A stretch of 64,000 nucleotides of DNA from CAVVEC01 sp963770485 (lineage in GTDB: Bacteria; Acidobacteriota; Terriglobia; Terriglobales; Acidobacteriaceae). Both the position numbers and the translations under genes were made by a program. The notes beneath the pieces are model-generated. The model saw nothing but the letters and a program-made list of their open reading frames with translations, did not search any database and was not told the origin of the DNA. The stretch covers positions 434,001-498,000 of the forward strand of contig CAVYPX010000009.1 in assembly GCA_963770485.1 (NCBI GenBank), written 5' to 3'. The first letter of the stretch is position 1, and every line of letters starts with the position of its first letter. This document shows, piece after piece, positions 40,788 to 51,263 of this stretch.

Positions 40788-42257
40788 TTGTACTATGTTC
40801 TCGTGCGGACGCTGGCGCAAAGTGTCTTCGAATATATCCAGAAACATCGACTCCTGAAAGCTGGGGATCGCGTGGGGGTTGCTGTGTCCGGTGGCGCAGA
40901 TTCTGTTGCCATGCTTCGCTTGCTGCTGGAGTTGCGCCGGGAAATCGGCATCGTTCTCTCAGTGGTGCATTTCAACCACAAGCTGCGTGGAGCCGATTCG
41001 GACACTGACGAACAGTTCGTCGCGGAATTGGCGCAGCAGCACAAGCTGGAACTGCACTGCGAAAGCGGCGACGTCGCCGCATTGGCCGCAAAAAAACACT
41101 TGAGTCTGGAAACAGCGGCCCGCCAGATGCGTTACGACTATTTCAGGCGGGTACTGCTGGAAGACCGCCTGAATCGGATTGCCACCGCGCACACGTTGGA
41201 CGACCAGGCCGAGACGGTACTCCTGAGGATGGTTCGGGGAGCCGGCAGCCGCGGGCTGGCAGGAATCTATCCTCAGTTGTCAGTTGTTGGTTCTCGGCTC
41301 TCAGGACGCTCGATTGTTCGTCCGCTGATGAGAACGAGGCGCAAGGAACTCGAAGCGTATCTTGGCGAAATCAGGCAGGGCTGGCGCGAAGACAAGAGCA
41401 ATCGCGACTTGCGGCACGCGCGCAATCGTGTGCGGCACGGAGTCTTGCCTCGCCTGGAGCGCAACCTGAATCCGGCCGTACGAGAGGCTTTGGCGGAAAC
41501 CGCCGAGATCGCGCGAGCCGAAGAAGAATATTGGCAAAGCGAAGTTGCGCGCGTGTTGCCCCTGATGTGGACGAATACTGCCAGGAACGGGATGCTACAG
41601 GCGCAGGAATTGACGGACTTACCCCTCGCACTCCAGCGCAGAGTGGTTCGGGCGACCAGTGAATCCTTGGGATTGCAGCTGGAATTTCGCCATGTGGAAG
41701 AGATTCTCGGCTTGTGTTCGAGTGCGGGAGGAGCAGGCAAATCGACGTTCCTGCCGCATGGATGGAAGGTTTCCCGGAACAAGAGTGAGTTACGGTTCGA
41801 GCGTGCCGTCGCGCCGAAGGACCTGAATTACGAATATCATCTTTCCGTGCCGGGATCGGTTGAGGTTCCTGAGACAGGATCGCGATTTGAGGCCGCGGTG
41901 CTCGCGCACGCCGCTGTCCAAGGATATAATTCGGACCACTTCTTCGAACCGTCGTCGCTGTCGGCGGAGTTGATTGTTCGCAACTGGCGGCCGGGAGATC
42001 ATTTCTGGCCAGCCCATACCAAGGCTCCTAAGAAGATCAAGGAACTCCTGCAGGAGAGGCATGTGACGGGCCGGGAGCGCAAACTGTGGCCGGTGATGGT
42101 CAGCCGAGCGGAGCTTGTCTGGGTGCGTGGATTTCCCGTGCCTGCGCGCTTGCGGCCGCGAGGCGGAGCCGGCCAGATCGTGGTGGTTCGGGAAGTACCA
42201 GCGGAGTTATCGGGCAGCAATGCAGATTCTTCGCCGCATGAAGCTGACTCCGAATGA
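40788..42257 (+). CDS. tilS: tRNA(Ile)-lysidine synthase TilS
   Basis: 489 residues. The ATP loop SGGADS is at 34-39 if TTG 40788 is the start; a GTG at 40803 is an alternative. VVHFNHKLRG, TAHTLDDQAETVLLRMVRGAG and the C-terminal WRPGDHF and FLQERHV-like stretches fit TilS. It makes lysidine at position 34 of tRNA-Ile(CAU). Near residue 163, YPQLSVVGSRLSGRSIV holds about 12 residues that look like a small repeat insertion (41272-41305). It precedes the HPRT-like and ftsH genes, the usual order. Confidence 0.93.
   Translation: MYYVLVRTLAQSVFEYIQKHRLLKAGDRVGVAVSGGADSVAMLRLLLELRREIGIVLSVVHFNHKLRGADSDTDEQFVAELAQQHKLELHCESGDVAALAAKKHLSLETAARQMRYDYFRRVLLEDRLNRIATAHTLDDQAETVLLRMVRGAGSRGLAGIYPQLSVVGSRLSGRSIVRPLMRTRRKELEAYLGEIRQGWREDKSNRDLRHARNRVRHGVLPRLERNLNPAVREALAETAEIARAEEEYWQSEVARVLPLMWTNTARNGMLQAQELTDLPLALQRRVVRATSESLGLQLEFRHVEEILGLCSSAGGAGKSTFLPHGWKVSRNKSELRFERAVAPKDLNYEYHLSVPGSVEVPETGSRFEAAVLAHAAVQGYNSDHFFEPSSLSAELIVRNWRPGDHFWPAHTKAPKKIKELLQERHVTGRERKLWPVMVSRAELVWVRGFPVPARLRPRGGAGQIVVVREVPAELSGSNADSSPHEADSE
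41272..41305 (+). repeat. Possible repeat insert inside tilS
   Basis: CAGTTGTCAGTTGTTGGTTC and CTCGGCTCTCAGG form short tandem-like units resembling those at 44915 and 12250. In the protein this is QLSVVGSRLSG, between the usual GLAGIYP and IVRPL. Insert length fits the frame. The case rests on composition only. Confidence 0.4.
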
Positions 42258-42292
42258 CAATGGTGATTGACTAAGAACGGGTGCGCCACCGC

Positions 42293-42832
42293 ATGAATCA
42301 AACATCCAAACCCGAGCAGTTGCGCGTAGTCATTCCAGCCGAGCAGATCCAGAAGCGGGTACGCGAGATCGCGCGGCAGATCTCCGACCACTATCAGGGA
42401 AAGACCGTCCATGCTCTGGGGCTCCTGGAAAACGGCTTCATGTTCATGGCAGACTTGGTGCGGGCGTTGGAAGTGCCCGTGATCTGTCAGTTCATCAAAC
42501 CGCAATACCGCCGCGAGCAAGAGAACACGCCCGGGGGATTTCTGGAAATCTTCTTCAGCCACCAGCCGGACATTCGCAACCAGCATGTTCTGCTCATTGA
42601 GGGTCTGGTGCATTCCGGCGTGACCAGCGAGTTTCTGATGAGTGACCTGCGGGGCCGGGGAGCGGCTTCGGTGAAGCTGGCAACGCTACTGGACCGGCAG
42701 TCGGCCCGTCGCGTGCAGTTACAGCCGGATTATTTCGGGTTTCTCGTGGACGAGGCATTCTTGGTGGGTTACGGGCTGGGTGCGCCTGGGCAGACGCACC
42801 GCAATCTGCCCTACTTGGCAGCCGCAAGCTGA
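42293..42832 (+). CDS. Hypoxanthine phosphoribosyltransferase-like protein, active site altered
   Basis: 179 residues from ATG 42293 (GTG 42281 possible). The fold is that of HPRT: QKRVREIARQISDHYQGK, LLENGFMFMADLVRAL, LATLLDRQSARR, PDYFGFLVDEAFLVGYGLG, HRNLPYL. The position between tilS and ftsH is the usual one for hpt. But the PRPP loop that should read VEDIIDSGNTL is IEGLVHSGVTS, losing both acidic residues, and the LLRGSF loop reads LLENGF. Purine salvage activity is therefore doubtful; it may have a regulatory or structural role. Confidence 0.75.
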   Translation: MNQTSKPEQLRVVIPAEQIQKRVREIARQISDHYQGKTVHALGLLENGFMFMADLVRALEVPVICQFIKPQYRREQENTPGGFLEIFFSHQPDIRNQHVLLIEGLVHSGVTSEFLMSDLRGRGAASVKLATLLDRQSARRVQLQPDYFGFLVDEAFLVGYGLGAPGQTHRNLPYLAAAS

Positions 42833-43010
42833 AGCCTGCCTGTGACTTAAGTTACGGCAAGAACCCCATTCTTTTTTCCGCCAGAACGGTTAGAATAGCA
42901 GGGAGGTAAATTCCTCTATCCAAACCCCCGGGTTGGCATCTAATCAGTAAGGGTAGGAGGCGGTTGCGCTTCTTACAGCAAGGGGCTAGTTCTCAGGAGA
43001 ATTTTCTTAG

Positions 43011-44912
<1,902 letters not shown>

Positions 44913-44915
<3 letters not shown>

Positions 44916-44943
44916 AGTCAGCAGTTTGGAGTCAGTAGTTAGG
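44913..44943 (+). repeat. AGTCAGCAG-type tandem at the ftsH end
   Basis: GAAGTCAGCAGTTTGGAGTC followed by AGTAGTTAGGAGT begins in the ftsH TGA stop. It belongs to the AGTCAGGAG/AGCTAGG tandem group seen at other gene edges. Confidence 0.5.
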
Positions 44944-45121
44944 AGTGCGCGGGCGGCCTCACCGGCCGCCCTTGCTTTTTTGCGCTGGTTGGATGATCGG
45001 TGGGCCGGTTTCGCGCTGGTCAGCTGCATGCTCAACAGCCTGGGCCGCAGCCCAGCTCAGAGTCGTTCTGGTCTCTTCAGGCATCAATTCTGTTGCCGGC
45101 AGACCTCCCAAAGGTGCATTC

Positions 45122-45627
45122 ATGAGTCAAGTGTCGAACTGGTTCGAACGCAAATTTGACTTTTCGTTTCCGCTGGAACTGTATCCCAACTTGTGCGTCC
45201 GTTTGCGAGGGACGCCAGCCCGCCTTGAGGAGATGGTGCGAGGCTGCCCGCGGGAGTTGCTGCTGCAGAGGCCGAAAGACAAGTGGTCGGCTCAAGAACA
45301 TGCCGGACATCTGCTCGACCTCGAGGCCTTGTGGTGGCGCGGGTCGACAACTATCTGGCGGGTGGCGCGGAACTCACAGCGGCGGACCTCAGCAATCAAA
45401 AAACTCACGAAGCCAATCACAACGCGCGGAACATCGAGGAGATTCTCGCCCAGTTCCGCAGCGCGCGACTGCGGCTGGCAGACCGAATGGAAGGGCTCGA
45501 GGCCGCTTTATTCGCCCGCTCGATGCTGCACCCACGGCTCAAGAAGCCGATGCGGCTGGTGGATCACCTGTACTTCGTCGCCGAACACGACGATCACCAC
45601 CTGGCCAGGATCTGGGAACTTACTTGA
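45122..45627 (+). pseudogene. DinB-family gene broken by a frameshift
   Basis: From ATG 45122 the first frame gives a DinB-like N-terminus (LCVRLRGTPARLEEMVRG, then KWSAQEHAGHLLDLEALWW). From about 45335 the similarity moves to another frame: NYLAGGAELTAADLSNQKTH, EANHNARNIEEIL, and the ending FVAEHDDHHLARIWEL with the second metal His pair. Both halves are intact, so one indel near 45335-45345 (in CTTGTGGTGGCGCGGGTCG) splits the gene. It may be an inactive gene or a sequencing error; raw reads would tell. Confidence 0.75.
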
Positions 45628-45733
45628 CCGGACGCAACATTTCCTCGGCTGCTTCATCCACACGCCTCGGTTAAGGCAGTGAACCCCGTATACAATGTTT
45701 GCACCGCAGCAAAATATGTAACCGGGAAGGAAT

Positions 45734-47272
45734 GTGAAACAGCACAAAGTTTCGCGGAAAGTGGCTGACGCAGTCATCGATTCTTCATCGGCTGCTTCTG
45801 CCCGCCGTGCCAAGATCATCTGCACCGTGGGCCCGGCGTGCAATTCTGAGGCGATCCTGCGCGATCTCATGCGTTTGGGAATGGACGTTGCCCGCCTGAA
45901 CTTCTCCCACGGATCACACCAGGAGCACAAGCAAAATATCGCGCGGCTGCGGCACGCAGCCCAAACCGAGAAGCGGACCATCTGCATCCTGCAAGATTTG
46001 CAGGGTCCCAAGATTCGCACCGGGCCATTGAAGGGCCATGCTCCCATCACGCTTAAGACCGGGTCGCAAGTGACGATTACGCCCCGTGCGATCGAAGGAA
46101 CTCCGGCCCTGATCTCAACCACATTCCAGGAGTTGGCCCGGGAAGTGCGTCCGGGCGCTCGCATCCTGCTCTCTGACGGTCTGATTGAGCTGCGGGTCCT
46201 TCGTGCACGCGGCGAGGATGTGGAATGCGAGGTCATCAATGGCGGCCAGCTCGGCGAGCACCAGGGCATCAATCTTCCTGGCGTTGCGCTCTCCATTCCC
46301 GCGCTTACGGACAAAGATCGCGCTGACCTGGAGTTCGGGCTCAAGCACGGCGCGGACATGGTTGCGCTATCGTTTGTGCGCTCGGCGGCTGACGTGCGTG
46401 CGGCAAAGCAAATCATCCTCGATCACGGCAGCGATGTTCCGGTGATCGCCAAACTGGAAAAACCGCAGGCCCTGGAGGTTTTGGAAGAAATTTTTGCCGC
46501 GGCCGATGGCGTGATGGTGGCGCGCGGCGATCTGGGCGTGGAACTCGCGCCCGAGAAGGTCCCAGTCATCCAGAAGCACGTGATCCGCCGCTCTGCCGAG
46601 TGGCGCAAGCCGGTCATTATCGCCACCCAGATGCTGGAGTCGATGATCGAAAACCCGCGTCCCACACGGGCGGAAGCCAGCGACGTAGCTAACGCCATTT
46701 TCGATGGTACGGACGCGGTGATGCTTTCTGCAGAGACGGCAAACGGCCGCTATCCACGCGAAGCGGTTGCAATGATGGCAAGGATTGTGGTGGAGGCGGA
46801 GAGGAATCTCCAGGATTTCGCCCAGCCCAGGCGCCGGCGCGAGAAACATGCGCTCACCATCGCGGAAGCCATCTGTGAGTCGATCTCGCATGCCGCTGAG
46901 GATCTTCCCATGGGCGCCATCGCCGTGTTCACCGAGAGCGGAAACACGGCGCGCATGATTTCCAAGTACCGTCCCAAGGCCTCCGTCTATGCTTTCAGTC
47001 AGGCGCTGTCGGTCTGCAATCGCATGAATCTGCTTTGGGGAGTGCGTCCCGTGCGGCATGAACAGGCGCACAACGCCGACGGTATGGTCTCAGCTGCGGA
47101 ACGGGAACTCCTTCGCCAGGGTCGCGTCAAGGAGGGCGATGTGCTAGGTATTGTGGCTGGAACCCAGATGGCCTCCGGTTCGACCAACTTCGTGCGCCTG
47201 CACGCGGTGAAGGCGCAAGCGCCTGAAAGGGCTTCGCGTGCAAGCAGGCGCTTGACGCGCCGGAGACAATAA
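45734..47272 (+). CDS. pyk: Pyruvate kinase
   Basis: 512 residues. AKIICTVGPACNSEAILRDL, ARLNFSHGSHQEH, LQDLQGPKIRTG, the metal-site stretch VMVARGDLGVEL, VIIATQMLESMIENPRPTRA and DAVMLSAETANGRYP form the catalytic core; the C-terminal domain follows. It makes pyruvate and ATP from PEP and ADP. The start is GTG 45734 after GGGAAGGAA. The last 18 residues (APERASRASRRLTRRRQ) are encoded by an inverted repeat, CAAGCGCCTG (47216) with CAGGCGCTTG (47245), which may be a repeat-derived tail or a termination hairpin. Confidence 0.95.
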   Translation: MKQHKVSRKVADAVIDSSSAASARRAKIICTVGPACNSEAILRDLMRLGMDVARLNFSHGSHQEHKQNIARLRHAAQTEKRTICILQDLQGPKIRTGPLKGHAPITLKTGSQVTITPRAIEGTPALISTTFQELAREVRPGARILLSDGLIELRVLRARGEDVECEVINGGQLGEHQGINLPGVALSIPALTDKDRADLEFGLKHGADMVALSFVRSAADVRAAKQIILDHGSDVPVIAKLEKPQALEVLEEIFAAADGVMVARGDLGVELAPEKVPVIQKHVIRRSAEWRKPVIIATQMLESMIENPRPTRAEASDVANAIFDGTDAVMLSAETANGRYPREAVAMMARIVVEAERNLQDFAQPRRRREKHALTIAEAICESISHAAEDLPMGAIAVFTESGNTARMISKYRPKASVYAFSQALSVCNRMNLLWGVRPVRHEQAHNADGMVSAAERELLRQGRVKEGDVLGIVAGTQMASGSTNFVRLHAVKAQAPERASRASRRLTRRRQ

Positions 47273-47280
47273 CCTTCAAG

Positions 47281-47577
47281 ATGTCTGAGGAAATACTTTC
47301 GATCGCGATCTTCGAGCCTCTGCCGGGGAAGGAGGCCGAGTCGCTGGCGACGATCCGGGATTTGATTGCAGCGCTCTCGGCGGGCGGGTACAGCCGGGAT
47401 TCTCTCTATCGAGACTCGAAGGCGCGCCGTGAATATATATTGCTGCGTTATTGGAGATCCGACGGGGCGCGCCGTGCGGCTTTGGAAGATCCGGAGATAC
47501 TGCGCTGCTGGGCTAAGCTCTCCCAGGAAATCCGGGCGGTCAAGGTGTATGAGACGCTGGAGGAGGCCGGCCTGTAG
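47281..47577 (+). CDS. Antibiotic-biosynthesis-monooxygenase-like (ferredoxin-fold) protein
   Basis: 98 residues. The pattern ILSIAIFEPLPGKEAESLATI, then RREYILLRYW, ALEDPEILRCWAKL and VKVYETLEE suggests a dimeric alpha/beta-barrel (ABM-like) domain. No catalytic residues can be claimed for this small family. It follows pyruvate kinase by eight bases on the same strand and is probably cotranscribed. Confidence 0.65.
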   Translation: MSEEILSIAIFEPLPGKEAESLATIRDLIAALSAGGYSRDSLYRDSKARREYILLRYWRSDGARRAALEDPEILRCWAKLSQEIRAVKVYETLEEAGL

Positions 47578-47587
47578 TGCGCGGCGA

Positions 47588-48334
47588 TCAAGTAAACAGA
47601 CTGGCAAAAGGTATTACGAGATTGCTCAGATTGTGGCCAAACACAGATGGCCAGACGCTATCTGTGCGTTCGCGTACCCATCCCGAAACCAAGCTCATCG
47701 TAAACGGTGCAATCGCCGCGGGCAGAACGATGCGGGTATGAAGTTGAGAATCCACGGCGACAAGCCCGTTGGATCCGGCGAAGAGTATGGCACCGATGAC
47801 GAGTCCCCAACCGAACTCCGCGTTGGCCAATCGCCACGGTCTCCCGAAAACACGGTTCAACGAGGACTGGTACACGCCCCGGAAGACGATTTCCTCGGCG
47901 ACACCGGGCATGACCAGGAGGAAGGCCCAGCCCTCAGCGGTCAGTTTCTTGCGCGCCCCAAGAACAAAGAAGACTGCGGACACCGCCAGGGCCACGAGCA
48001 AAGCCACCATCGACGGCTTGAACCAACCTGGCCGGAGGCGTGATGTCATGCCAATTGATGCTAGCGAGATTCCAGGGATGAGAGCGACTAACAAAAATGG
48101 CCATGCCGTCGAGAGGATGCACTCCTGCCAACTCCAGTGCAGGTGCTGGAAACCGTCGACCCGAGGTATTTCTATGAGGGCAACGTCCAGGACGACTAGA
48201 GATGCTACGAATAACAACAAGCCCCAGCGCCGGGTGCGGGAGTGCCAGGCGGCAATCAACACAAGGGGAAGTGCGCACGCCAGCGTGAGCCCCGCTTGTA
48301 AGGCGACACGGCAGAGATAACCGCGAAGCTGCAC
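47588..48334 (-). CDS. CPBP-family intramembrane metalloprotease
   Basis: 248 residues with about seven membrane segments. The CAAX/Abi motifs are present: GVAEEIVFRGVYQSSLNRV (EExxxR) and the C-terminal FGHNLSNLVI with its His. GTG 48334 is the start. Members cleave prenylated or other membrane proteins, or serve in bacteriocin immunity; here no bacteriocin gene is nearby. The gene is convergent with the ABM-like gene. Confidence 0.85.
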   Translation of the reverse strand: MQLRGYLCRVALQAGLTLACALPLVLIAAWHSRTRRWGLLLFVASLVVLDVALIEIPRVDGFQHLHWSWQECILSTAWPFLLVALIPGISLASIGMTSRLRPGWFKPSMVALLVALAVSAVFFVLGARKKLTAEGWAFLLVMPGVAEEIVFRGVYQSSLNRVFGRPWRLANAEFGWGLVIGAILFAGSNGLVAVDSQLHTRIVLPAAIAPFTMSLVSGWVRERTDSVWPSVFGHNLSNLVIPFASLFT

Positions 48335-48411
48335 GGACGCATTATACCTGTCAGAGGTGGGGTCGACGGATAGTGACTGTTGTACGCTGGTTGTGAGATT
48401 CTTTGAGACCC

Positions 48412-49083
48412 ATGCCTGACGTTTTGCGCTGTGAGCAATTCGCCAATACGTCTTTCGATCCGGCCGTTCGCGGATTTCTTCATAATCCCGTCACGCTCTC
48501 GGGCGAAGGCCTCGTGCTTACCCATGGCGCAGGAGGAAATTGCCAGGCTCCGTTGCTGGTTGCACTGGCGGAAGCCTTTGCCGGGGTGGGTTTCGCCGTG
48601 CTGCGCTGTAACCTGCCCTTTCGCCAGGCTCGGTCGTTCGGCCCCCCGCGACCAGCAGACGCCGCCCGCGACCGCGAAGGCCTGAAGAACGCTGTTGCCG
48701 CACTTCGCAAGCTGGTTTCCCGCCGCATGTTTCTTGGCGGTCAATCTTACGGCGGGCGTCAGGCAACGATGCTCTGTGCCGAGGAGCACCAGATCGCAGA
48801 TGGCTTGCTGCTGACGTCTTATCCGTTGCATCCGCCAGGCAGACCCGATCAGCTTCGTACCCAGCATCTGCCTAACCTACGAACGCCGGCGCTTTTTGTT
48901 CAGGGGACACGCGATCCGTTTGCGTCTCCGGAAGAGATGGAGTTGGCGCTGAAGCTGATTCCGGCGAAGACCTCATTGCTGCGAATCGAAGGGGTGGGGC
49001 ACGATCTGGGATTCAGAGGGAAAGCGAAGCAAGATGACCTGGCGTCCGCGGTGCTGGCAAGATTTCAACACCTTTTCAAATAA
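48412..49083 (+). CDS. Alpha/beta hydrolase (dienelactone hydrolase-like, KANL3/Tex30 type)
   Basis: About 223 residues from ATG 48412. LVLTHGAGGNCQAPLLVAL gives the oxyanion region, GGQSYGGRQATML the nucleophile elbow Ser, FVQGTRDPFASPEEM the acid and GVGHDLGF the His, so the triad is complete. The short length and missing lid suggest a small-ester or peptide-like substrate, but it is unknown. The final residues run to 49083; the next gene is convergent rhomboid. Confidence 0.85.
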   Translation: MPDVLRCEQFANTSFDPAVRGFLHNPVTLSGEGLVLTHGAGGNCQAPLLVALAEAFAGVGFAVLRCNLPFRQARSFGPPRPADAARDREGLKNAVAALRKLVSRRMFLGGQSYGGRQATMLCAEEHQIADGLLLTSYPLHPPGRPDQLRTQHLPNLRTPALFVQGTRDPFASPEEMELALKLIPAKTSLLRIEGVGHDLGFRGKAKQDDLASAVLARFQHLFK

Positions 49084-49181
49084 GCTTGCGTGTGCGTCTC
49101 TTTTTGGGACTTGGTTGTTTCTGCCGCCCGCACATTTTCTACTCGGCGTACTCGGGCGCGCTCTGCGTTGAAGATTTTCTC

Positions 49182-50033
49182 TTAATTTACCCAGCCCGAT
49201 TTCGATCCGCCATTCTTCTTGTCCGCATCCTCGGGCGGGACGTAGTTACCGTGTTCGTCGAAGGTCACGGTGCGATCATGCTTGCGCATGTAAACTTCGA
49301 ACTTGCGCGCAGCGCGCCGGCGTCTCCAGCGGTAGTAGGAATTGCGCACGCTGAAGTAGTGTTCACTGGCTCCAAACATCAGCCCTTTTCGCGGCAAGAA
49401 TTTGACATACAAGAATCCGAAGAGCAGTCCGCCCAGGTGAGCGATGTACGCCACATTGCTGCCGCGGCCTGCCCCTGAGGCGCTGATGGCTTCCACCAAG
49501 GTGATGAATGCAAGCCCGGCCACAAAATATTTTGCCTTGAGGGAAATGGGGATGGGAAAGAGCATGATCTCTCGATCCCCATAAAGAATGCCGAACGCCA
49601 TCAAAATGCCCAGAATTCCTCCCGATGCCCCCACGGTTGGAGTTTGAGGTACAACGCCACCCACGCCCGTGTAAGAGATCGCGATCGTGGTCACCGCGGC
49701 CCCAATCACGCAGAAGAAGTAGAATTCAAGGAATCTCTTGTGCCCCCAGTCCGATTCCAGTTGAGCACCGAACATCCATAACCCAAGCATGTTGAAGAGA
49801 ATGTGTAGAATTCCAGCGTGCAGAAATGAGTACGTCACCACCTGGAAGATCCAGCCATGCATCACTAGCACGGGGATCAGCGCCAGGAAATAGAACAAAG
49901 CGCCGCCGAGTTCGGGAGTCACAGCCTTCAGCAGTTCGATCAGCAGATAGACCGCGGCATTGATGATGATGAGCCACTTCACCGCCTTGGTGAAGGGAGG
50001 CAAACTCAGCGAGAAGGTGCGGCCGCGATACAT
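49182..50033 (-). CDS. Rhomboid-family intramembrane serine protease
   Basis: 283 residues. Six membrane helices; the active Ser lies in VGASGGILGILMAFG and the His in AHLGGLLFGFLYVKF. HGWIFQVVTYSFLHAGILHILFNMLGLW is the family's loop and TM2 region. It cleaves membrane proteins within the bilayer. A soluble C-terminal tail of about 80 residues follows (RRRRAARKFEVYMRKHD). The start is preceded by a TAGCTCCTAGCTGC-type tandem repeat, not by a ribosome site. Confidence 0.92.
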   Translation of the reverse strand: MYRGRTFSLSLPPFTKAVKWLIIINAAVYLLIELLKAVTPELGGALFYFLALIPVLVMHGWIFQVVTYSFLHAGILHILFNMLGLWMFGAQLESDWGHKRFLEFYFFCVIGAAVTTIAISYTGVGGVVPQTPTVGASGGILGILMAFGILYGDREIMLFPIPISLKAKYFVAGLAFITLVEAISASGAGRGSNVAYIAHLGGLLFGFLYVKFLPRKGLMFGASEHYFSVRNSYYRWRRRRAARKFEVYMRKHDRTVTFDEHGNYVPPEDADKKNGGSKSGWVN

Positions 50034-50039
50034 AGAAAA

Positions 50040-50071
50040 CTGTCGTTAGCAGCTAGGAGCTGGTAGCTGGT
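50040..50071. repeat. AGCTAGGAGCTGG tandem just upstream of the rhomboid gene
   Basis: TTAGCAGCTAGGAGCTGGTA then GCTGG, starting at about 50045 and ending near 50071. Same group as the repeat at the thioesterase end (39689-39725). It fills the 5' flank of the rhomboid gene, about 12 bases before its start codon. Confidence 0.5.
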
Positions 50072-50201
50072 GTAACGCTCATCTTATCAGGTCACCTTAT
50101 CCCCAGCCGGCGGCCCGGACTTGGGAAAGTCGGGGGGACTTGACCTCCGCCCCAAGAGACACTAAATATTATCAGGGGGTCCCATTGGGACGGAGGCAAT
50201 C

Positions 50202-50399
50202 ATGATTTATTGTCCGGAATGCGAAACCAATCTCGACATCGAAGAGGATGAAGTCGATGAAGGCGAAATCGTCTCCTGCCCCGAATGCGGCACGGACTTC
50301 GAGGTGATCACCGTCAGCCCCATCGAACTGAAGCCCGTGGATGAGGACGAATACGAAGCAGACGACGAAGAGGAAACCGAAGACGGTGACTTCTCGTAG
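50202..50399 (+). CDS. LysW-like small acidic zinc-ribbon protein
   Basis: 65 residues. A zinc ribbon (IYCPECETNLDI then VSCPECGTDFEVI) precedes a very acidic tail, the layout of LysW/ArgW, the carrier that shields amino groups in lysine or arginine synthesis. The LysW end EDWGE, whose terminal Glu is the attachment site, is missing; here it ends ETEDGDFS. So it may be a LysW-like protein of another role. No lysX, lysZ or argB gene is nearby. GGACGGAGG stands before the ATG. Downstream genes are on the same strand. Confidence 0.75.
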   Translation: MIYCPECETNLDIEEDEVDEGEIVSCPECGTDFEVITVSPIELKPVDEDEYEADDEEETEDGDFS

Positions 50400-50841
50400 C
50401 CCCCACCGGCCGCTGTTCCGGTCGTTGACGTACACCTCCCATCGCGCCATCGGCATGGCACTGCTTGGGCTGTTCGTTTTAGGACTGTACTCTGCCCGGA
50501 TCGCAGCTGCTGGAACTTACCCGCCCGGTGAAAAGAAGCATGACCAGCCGTACGCCCTGATCTTCGGCACAGTCTGGGGTCCGGATGACCTGCCGGTTTA
50601 TGGCATGATGATCAAGATTCGCCGAGAGAGCGACAAGAAAGCCCGCTGGGAGCTTCATTCGGATCACAATGGTGAGTTTGCCATACGCGTTCCAGCAGGC
50701 AAGCAAGATTACGTCATCTGGGCCGATCTGAAAAGTTATAAGTCACCAAATGGAAGGCAGGTGCAGGTTGCCGAAGTCAAGGTGCACGTGGAGAATGACG
50801 AGCGCATCGACACCGGGTTGCATCTAAGGAATGCAGAATAG
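50386..50841 (+). CDS. Exported carboxypeptidase-regulatory-like domain protein
   Basis: About 151 residues from GTG 50386, which overlaps the preceding gene; ATG 50455 would start at the signal (MALLGLFVLGLYSARIAAAG). The mature part is one Ig-like/CarboxypepD_reg domain: YALIFGTVWGPDDLPVYGMM, GEFAIRVPAGKQDYVIWAD. It resembles the next gene in layout, and the pair may be surface-exposed. Role unknown. Confidence 0.65.
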   Translation: MTSRSPHRPLFRSLTYTSHRAIGMALLGLFVLGLYSARIAAAGTYPPGEKKHDQPYALIFGTVWGPDDLPVYGMMIKIRRESDKKARWELHSDHNGEFAIRVPAGKQDYVIWADLKSYKSPNGRQVQVAEVKVHVENDERIDTGLHLRNAE

Positions 50842-50888
50842 CCGTAGCGAATCAAGAGGCGGCTCTTGTGGGGGCAACGGGAGGACGA

Positions 50889-51245
50889 ATGAAAAAGTGC
50901 CAAACCGTGGTCTTGCTGCTGATTGCCCTCGTCGCTACAGCCGTTCCCTGCTATGCGAAGGACAAGGACAAAGCTGCCACCGGGCGTTTGCTAACGGGCA
51001 AAGTCCTTGATCGCCGCGATAATGCCCTGCCGGATGCCGTCGTGTACCTCACCAATGTGCGCACCCATGCCGTGAAGAGCTACATTGTGGGTCCGGACGG
51101 CGCTTATCACTTCCCTGAACTCTCGCCCAACATCGACTACGAAGTTTACGCCCAGTACAAGGGCCAAAAGAGTGACACCAAGACAGTGAGCCAGTTCGAC
51201 GACCGCAAGCAGGTGAACATCATCTTGCGGATCGAGGTGAAATGA
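50889..51245 (+). CDS. Exported carboxypeptidase-regulatory-like domain protein
   Basis: 118 residues from ATG 50889, with GGGAGGACG as ribosome site. A signal peptide (QTVVLLLIALVATAVPCYA) is followed by one carboxypeptidase-regulatory-like domain (LTGKVLDRRDNALPDAVVYL, DGAYHFPELSPNIDYEVYAQ, VNIILRIEVK). It is a shorter relative of the protein before it; the two genes lie 47 bases apart. Probably exported; no partner is visible. Confidence 0.8.
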   Translation: MKKCQTVVLLLIALVATAVPCYAKDKDKAATGRLLTGKVLDRRDNALPDAVVYLTNVRTHAVKSYIVGPDGAYHFPELSPNIDYEVYAQYKGQKSDTKTVSQFDDRKQVNIILRIEVK

Positions 51246-51263
51246 GAGACGACTTAAAACGGA

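Noticed and set aside
50140..50172. Promoter TTGACC...TATTAT before the LysW-like gene
   Set aside because: The boxes are 21 bases apart, too far for a normal sigma-70 promoter.
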